NCBI GenBank assembly: GCA_002342415.1
Contig: DDPY01000026.1
Span: 1-9,969 of the forward strand
DNA from: Prevotella sp. UBA2456
Lineage (GTDB): Bacteria > Bacteroidota > Bacteroidia > Bacteroidales > Bacteroidaceae
Direction: 5' to 3'
Length of the DNA stretch: 9,969 nt
Position 1 is the stretch's first letter. The number at the start of each line of letters is the position of its first letter. Below the pieces are notes generated by a model, which saw nothing but the letters and a program-made list of their open reading frames with translations, made no database searches and was not told where the DNA came from. The translations under genes and the position numbers were made by a program. Below, piece after piece: positions 6,538-9,969 of this stretch.

Positions 6538-7149
6538 GTGGACGACATATTACAACAAGTTATAGAATTTCTTGGCACGTTTGCTTTTGCCATTTCAGGC
6601 ATCCGACATGCCGCAGCCAAACATTTCGACTGGTTTGGCGGCTATGTTTGCGGCATTGCGGTGGCCATCGGCGGAGGAACAATCCGTGATGTGATGCTGG
6701 AGACAACACCATTCTGGATGACCAATCCTATTTATATTATATGTACGGCTTTGGCATTGCTCTTTGTTATTATCTTTGCCAAATACATGGAAGGATTACG
6801 AAACACATGGTTCGTCTTCGACACACTGGGTTTAGCGCTCTTTACCATTGCAGGCATACAGAAATCGCTTGTCTTCGGCCAACCGTATTGGGTGGCTATT
6901 ATTATGGGATGTATCACGGGTTCTGCAGGTGGAGTGATTCGTGATGTACTGCTCAACAACGAACCTGTCATCTTCCAGCGCGAGATATATGCCATAGCCT
7001 CTATTCTTGGAGGTATAATCTATTGGACACTAATGACTTGCGGTACGTCGAATGAAGTGGTGGTACTGACATCATTCCTCATCATCTGCGCCATACGGTT
7101 CCTTGCCGTGCGATATCATCTGGCCCTCCCCACATTAAAAAACGAGTAG
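6538..7149 (+). CDS. TRIC-type trimeric intracellular cation channel family protein (YicG/UPF0126)
   Basis: A 203-residue integral membrane protein with about seven hydrophobic helices. It shows the internal duplication of the TRIC/UPF0126 family: the first half carries GGGTIRDVML (45-54), the second AGGVIRDVLL (130-139), followed by NEPVIFQREIYA. The glycine/arginine motifs line the pore in prokaryotic TRIC structures; the proteins conduct K+ or other monovalent ions, though their bacterial role is unsettled. The start is GTG at 6538: the frame has no ATG between an in-frame stop at 6508 and this codon, and the next methionine (53) would remove the first helices and motif. It sits 23 bases after rarA with no visible promoter. 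The stop codon lies inside a hairpin shared with the convergent dehydrogenase gene. Confidence 0.92.
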   Translation: MDDILQQVIEFLGTFAFAISGIRHAAAKHFDWFGGYVCGIAVAIGGGTIRDVMLETTPFWMTNPIYIICTALALLFVIIFAKYMEGLRNTWFVFDTLGLALFTIAGIQKSLVFGQPYWVAIIMGCITGSAGGVIRDVLLNNEPVIFQREIYAIASILGGIIYWTLMTCGTSNEVVVLTSFLIICAIRFLAVRYHLALPTLKNE

Positions 7150-7165
7150 GGGAGTGACCCCTACT
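7145..7165. terminator. Compact hairpin between convergent genes, containing both stop codons
   Basis: AGTAGGGG (7145-7152) pairs perfectly with CCCCTACT (7158-7165) across a five-base loop. The TAG of the TRIC gene (7147-7149) and the TAG of the dehydrogenase (complement of 7161-7163) occupy symmetric places in the two arms. No T-run follows on either strand, so it is a candidate bidirectional terminator or 3'-end protecting hairpin, not a proven one. Confidence 0.55.
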
Positions 7166-8345
7166 TCGCCATTCGATAGATAGCTCTCATGTCATCGGTA
7201 TCAATCTTCTCCATCGCACCCAGCGTAAGGGTGCCGCCACGCGAGCACTTTTCAACCATTTCCTCGATTTCATTGTCGGTAATCTCTCTGCCCAGCAATT
7301 CATGGATGTTCGTAGGCATTCCTATCTTGTGGTAGAAATCCTCAACGGCACGGATTCCTTTTTCTGCGGTTTCATCGGGATGTGCAAAGTCGTTTTCAAC
7401 ACCCATCACATTGACCGCAAACCGAACGAAACGACTCAGGTGCTTGTCCTTCACATATCGTGCCCATGAGGGCCACAATGCGGCCAGTCCGGCACCATGG
7501 GTCACGCTGAAGAGCGCGCTGAGTTCGTGTTCCATCTTGTGGGTGGCAAAATCCTTCTCCGTTCCACATTCTGTCAAATCGTTGTGTGCCAGCGAACCTG
7601 CCCACATGATCTGTGCACGGTTACGATAGTCATCAGGATGCTCCATGACCGCCAGCACCGAGTCCTTCACCGTACGCAACAGCGCCTCGGCAATGGCATC
7701 TGTCAGTGTCATATCCTCATATTTAGAGAAGTATCGCTCCATCGTGTGCATCATGATGTCGGTTGCACCGGCTGCAGTCTGGTAAGGTGGCAGGGTATAG
7801 GTGCGCTCGGGGTTCATCACCGCAAAGCGGCAACGGCATAGGTCGCAGTTGAAGCCTCGCTTGACCAGTCCGTCATCTTTGGTAATCACAGTGCTCGACG
7901 ACATCTCGCTACCAGCCGCGGGGATGGTCAGCACTACACCGATGGGCAGACAGGCCTGTGGCACACCTTTGCTATCCCAGAAGTCCCAGACATCGCCATC
8001 ATAGGGCACACCGTAGCCGATGGCTTTGGCGGAGTCAATCACCGAACCGCCACCCACGGCAAGAATGAAGTCCACCTGCTCACGACGGCAGAGTTCAATG
8101 CCTTCATACACTTTCGACAGCATCGGATTGGGCACCACACCACCGAGTTCTACAAAAGAAATACCAGCCTGTCTGAGTTGCTCGCGTACAATATTGAGCA
8201 ATCCGGAACGTTCGGCAGAGCCTCCGCCATAATGGATAAGCACCTTGCTGCCATGCTGACTGGCCACCAGGGCTCCAATCTGCTGTTCAGCCGTTTTCCC
8301 AAACACGATGCGCGTTGGGGCATAGAAATTGAAATCGTTAATCAT
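7161..8345 (-). CDS. Iron-containing alcohol dehydrogenase (YqhD/butanol dehydrogenase type)
   Basis: A 394-residue cytosolic group III alcohol dehydrogenase that probably reduces aldehydes with NAD(P)H, as a fermentative electron sink or for detoxification. The N-terminal nucleotide domain has HYGGGSAERSG (38-48) and AVGGGSVIDSAKAIGYG (96-112). The metal-binding half shows D196 and H200 in TDIMMH, then H269 in ATHKMEHEL and H283 in THGAG; these match D194, H198, H267 and H281 of E. coli YqhD almost position for position. GGGS is compatible with either cofactor, and the physiological substrate (butyraldehyde, glyoxal-type or others) cannot be assigned. The start ATG follows a well-formed promoter and a leader of about 60 bases. 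It is a single-gene unit, convergent with the TRIC gene. Confidence 0.94.
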   Translation of the reverse strand: MINDFNFYAPTRIVFGKTAEQQIGALVASQHGSKVLIHYGGGSAERSGLLNIVREQLRQAGISFVELGGVVPNPMLSKVYEGIELCRREQVDFILAVGGGSVIDSAKAIGYGVPYDGDVWDFWDSKGVPQACLPIGVVLTIPAAGSEMSSSTVITKDDGLVKRGFNCDLCRCRFAVMNPERTYTLPPYQTAAGATDIMMHTMERYFSKYEDMTLTDAIAEALLRTVKDSVLAVMEHPDDYRNRAQIMWAGSLAHNDLTECGTEKDFATHKMEHELSALFSVTHGAGLAALWPSWARYVKDKHLSRFVRFAVNVMGVENDFAHPDETAEKGIRAVEDFYHKIGMPTNIHELLGREITDNEIEEMVEKCSRGGTLTLGAMEKIDTDDMRAIYRMAK

Positions 8346-8411
8346 AGTCTGTTATTCTTTATGGTTTGTCCTACTATTATTGACGCTTTAGGGGTATTTT
8401 TGTTAGCATTG

Positions 8412-8443
8412 CAAAGATACAAATTAGTTCGCAAATAGCCAAA
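8412..8443 (-). promoter_or_regulatory. Promoter of the iron-containing alcohol dehydrogenase
   Basis: On the minus strand TTTG (8443-8440), 20-base spacer, then TATCTTTG (8419-8412), followed by C. Both halves of the Bacteroidetes promoter are exact, leaving an untranslated leader of about 60 bases. Confidence 0.78.
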
Positions 8444-8589
8444 GACTTTTTGAATAATATCTTAAACCAAATTACCTATTTATCATAATGGCGATTATTT
8501 CGGTATTCAGCTTGATAATCAGAATGAGCTAATTTTATTTAGAAGAAATACAAAAATAACGTAAAAATTAAAGTTTTTGCTATCTCTGC

Positions 8590-8620
8590 TTTGCAATTTG
8601 AAGATTTCTTTGTAACTTTG
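8590..8620 (+). promoter_or_regulatory. Promoter of the AAA ATPase gene
   Basis: TTTG (8590-8593), 19-base spacer, then TAACTTTG (8613-8620). The predicted transcript starts about 20 bases before ATG 8647; the leader has a GAGA-like purine run just before the start. Confidence 0.74.
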
Positions 8621-8646
8621 CGGTCGTTTTATAAAACAAATCGAGA

Positions 8647-9834
8647 ATGGAAGCTTTTTTTAGGACGCACCGGTATCTGGTTGAGCATGTAAATGCTCCT
8701 GTTCGTCGCATCCTTATGGATGAGATTGACTGGAGCAATCGCATGATTGGCATCAAGGGCACTCGCGGCATCGGAAAGACAACATTCTTGCTACAATACG
8801 CTAAGGAAAATTTTGATATTCAGGACCGAAAGTGCCTCTATATCAATATGAACAATTTCTATTTTCAAGGGCGCGGCATTGCAGACTTTGCTGGCGAATT
8901 CTGTAAAAAAGGCGGTCGCGTATTGTTGATAGACCAAGTGTTCAAGCAGCCAGACTGGTCTAAGGAGCTTCGCAAGTGCTACGACTTGTATCCTTATCTG
9001 AAGATTGTATTTACCGGTTCCAGCGTGATGCGACTGAAGGACGAAAATCCCGAGCTTAACGGTATCGTGAAATCATACAATCTCCGTGGATTCTCCTTTC
9101 GGGAATTTCTAAACCTCCTGACTGACAACAATTTCCATCCATACACGCTGGAAGAAATACTGAGTGACCATGAGCATATCATCAAGCAGATATTGCCTAA
9201 GGTGTCGCCGATGCGCTACTTTCAGGACTATATCCATCATGGTTTCTATCCTTTCTTCCAGGAGCATCGCAACTACTCGGAGAATTTGCTGAAGACAATG
9301 AACATGATGACCGAGGTGGACATCCTGCTGGTGAAGCAGATAGAACTGAAATACCTGACGAAAATCAAGAAACTGTTCTATCGGTTGGCAGAAGGAGGTC
9401 CCAAGGCTCCTAATGTCTCTCAGCTGGCAAAGGATATCGAGACCAGTCGTGCTACGGTGATGAACTATATCAAGTATCTGACCGATGCCCGACTGTTGAA
9501 CATGATTTATCCCGTAGGAGAAACGTTTCCGAAGAAACCTACCAAGGTGATGCTTCACAACTCTAACCTACTCTATGCCATCTACCCTATCCATGTCGAC
9601 AAGCAGACGGCCATGGAGACCTTCTTTGTCAACTCGCTGTGGAAAGATCATAAAGTTAACCAGCAGGGGCGCGACCAATACTATTTGGTGGATGGCAAGC
9701 TGAAGTTCCGTATCTGTGATGCTGAAGCTTTTAATAGAATAAGGTGTATGCCGGATACCATCTATGCACGATACAACACAGAAATAGGCAGAAACAACCA
9801 AATACCTTTGTGGTTATTAGGATTTCTCTATTAA
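8647..9834 (+). CDS. AAA_14/DUF4143-type ATP-binding protein with altered Walker B
   Basis: A 395-residue protein of the ATPase family common in Bacteroidetes with an N-terminal AAA_14 domain, a winged-helix region and a DUF4143-like C-terminus. Walker A is GTRGIGKTT (38-46, K44). Walker B is RVLLIDQVF (91-99): D96 is kept but the next residue, normally the catalytic glutamate, is glutamine (Q97, codon CAA 8935-8937). FTGSS (122-126) fits sensor 1. NVSQLAKDIETSRATVMNYI (256-275) looks like a helix-turn-helix, and KVMLHNSNLLYAIYP and the end IPLWLLGFLY match family blocks. Members are often species-variable accessory genes; roles in toxin-antitoxin-like or nuclease functions have been suggested but none is established. 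It is monocistronic by its own promoter, and the start is the first ATG after it. Intact in length. Confidence 0.86.
   Translation: MEAFFRTHRYLVEHVNAPVRRILMDEIDWSNRMIGIKGTRGIGKTTFLLQYAKENFDIQDRKCLYINMNNFYFQGRGIADFAGEFCKKGGRVLLIDQVFKQPDWSKELRKCYDLYPYLKIVFTGSSVMRLKDENPELNGIVKSYNLRGFSFREFLNLLTDNNFHPYTLEEILSDHEHIIKQILPKVSPMRYFQDYIHHGFYPFFQEHRNYSENLLKTMNMMTEVDILLVKQIELKYLTKIKKLFYRLAEGGPKAPNVSQLAKDIETSRATVMNYIKYLTDARLLNMIYPVGETFPKKPTKVMLHNSNLLYAIYPIHVDKQTAMETFFVNSLWKDHKVNQQGRDQYYLVDGKLKFRICDAEAFNRIRCMPDTIYARYNTEIGRNNQIPLWLLGFLY
9803..9810 (+). promoter_or_regulatory. Weak candidate -7 element for the pyruvate:ferredoxin oxidoreductase gene
   Basis: TACCTTTG lies 65 bases before the ATG at 9876, inside the last codons of the ATPase gene. 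No TTTG is found 19-20 bases upstream, and the match overlaps codons for the conserved IPLW motif, so chance is a real alternative. Nothing better is seen in 9835-9875. Confidence 0.25.
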
Positions 9835-9875
9835 ACAAACAATATTTATTCATTTTTAATATCTATTCTAAACAA

Positions 9876-9969
9876 ATGGCTAAAGAAAAGAAATTTATCA
9901 CCTGTGATGGTAACGAGGCTGCGGCTCACGTGAGCTATATGTTCTCGGAGGTAGCTGCTATCTACCCCA
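9876..9969 (+). CDS. nifJ: Pyruvate:ferredoxin (flavodoxin) oxidoreductase, N-terminal start (runs off window)
   Basis: Only the first 31 codons are present. The product begins MAKEKKFITCDGNEAAAHV and continues through SYMFSEVAAIYP, which is the domain I start of single-chain pyruvate:ferredoxin oxidoreductases; the DGNEAAAxxxY block and the EVxAIYP segment leading to the usual ITPSS are diagnostic. The full enzyme is normally about 1,180-1,200 residues and converts pyruvate and CoA to acetyl-CoA and CO2, passing electrons through iron-sulphur clusters to ferredoxin in anaerobic metabolism. It follows the ATPase gene by 41 bases of AT-rich sequence with no obvious ribosome binding site, as is usual in this phylum. 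Whether the whole gene is intact cannot be seen. Confidence 0.9.
   Translation, partial: MAKEKKFITCDGNEAAAHVSYMFSEVAAIYP

Larger units (their letters stand above)
8346..8646. other. 301-bp AT-rich divergent intergenic region
   Basis: It holds the dehydrogenase promoter (8443-8412, minus) and the ATPase promoter (8590-8620, plus). The 145 bases between the two promoters are AT-rich and contain no recognisable gene, RNA or repeat. The only symmetry seen is a six-base inverted repeat, GATTAT (8493-8498) with ATAATC (8515-8520), which is too weak to call an operator. Confidence 0.7.

Noticed and set aside
9109..9558. Minus-strand frame of 149 codons inside the ATPase gene
   Set aside because: Antisense to well-conserved family blocks; composition is rich in Gln/His/Leu as expected for a shadow frame.
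1..9969. CRISPR array, insertion sequence, prophage or a new multi-gene defence island
   Set aside because: No regularly spaced repeats, transposase or integrase signatures, or terminal inverted repeats with target duplications were seen; the genes are mostly recognisable metabolic and repair functions.

Overview
The window reads as a chromosomal segment from an anaerobic member of the Bacteroidales, most likely Prevotellaceae. Three things point there. Six places between or upstream of genes carry the Bacteroidetes-type -7 element TAnnTTTG, five of them with a TTG or TTTG about 19-20 bases upstream; ribosome binding sites are weak or absent. The gene content fits a gut or oral anaerobe (potassium-dependent membrane pyrophosphatase, pyruvate:ferredoxin oxidoreductase, AAA/DUF4143-type ATPase). 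The protein sequences resemble Bacteroides/Prevotella homologues from memory; no search was run.

Layout. 1-936 (+): a tight three-gene run made of the C-terminal end of a metallo-beta-lactamase-fold hydrolase, a flavin reductase gene whose middle is missing, and a small double zinc-ribbon protein. It is followed by a 20-bp inverted repeat. 1102-1647 (-): a beta-class carbonic anhydrase. 1821-1893 (-): tRNA-Lys(CUU) with its own promoter and terminator. 2033-5113 (-): a probable two-gene operon, first a conserved protein of unknown function with a very acidic tail, then the ion-pumping pyrophosphatase HppA, closed by a strong terminator. 5243-7149 (+): rarA, fired by a promoter that almost touches its start codon, followed 23 bases later by a TRIC-type cation channel gene. 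7161-8345 (-): an iron-containing alcohol dehydrogenase of the YqhD/BDH type, convergent with the TRIC gene and sharing a hairpin that holds both stop codons. 8647-9834 (+): an AAA_14/DUF4143-type ATPase with an altered Walker B motif. 9876-end (+): the first 31 codons of pyruvate:ferredoxin oxidoreductase.

The genes are mostly housekeeping and fermentative or ion-handling functions (pyruvate oxidation, aldehyde reduction, CO2/bicarbonate exchange, pyrophosphate-driven ion pumping, replication-fork repair). I see no phage, IS element, CRISPR array or obvious new multi-gene defence system. The points most worth a second look are the internally deleted flavin reductase, the glutamine in place of the Walker B glutamate in the 8647-9834 ATPase, the acidic-tail protein tied to hppA, the 20-bp inverted repeat whose loop sequence recurs at the flavin reductase start, and the nearly leaderless rarA transcript.
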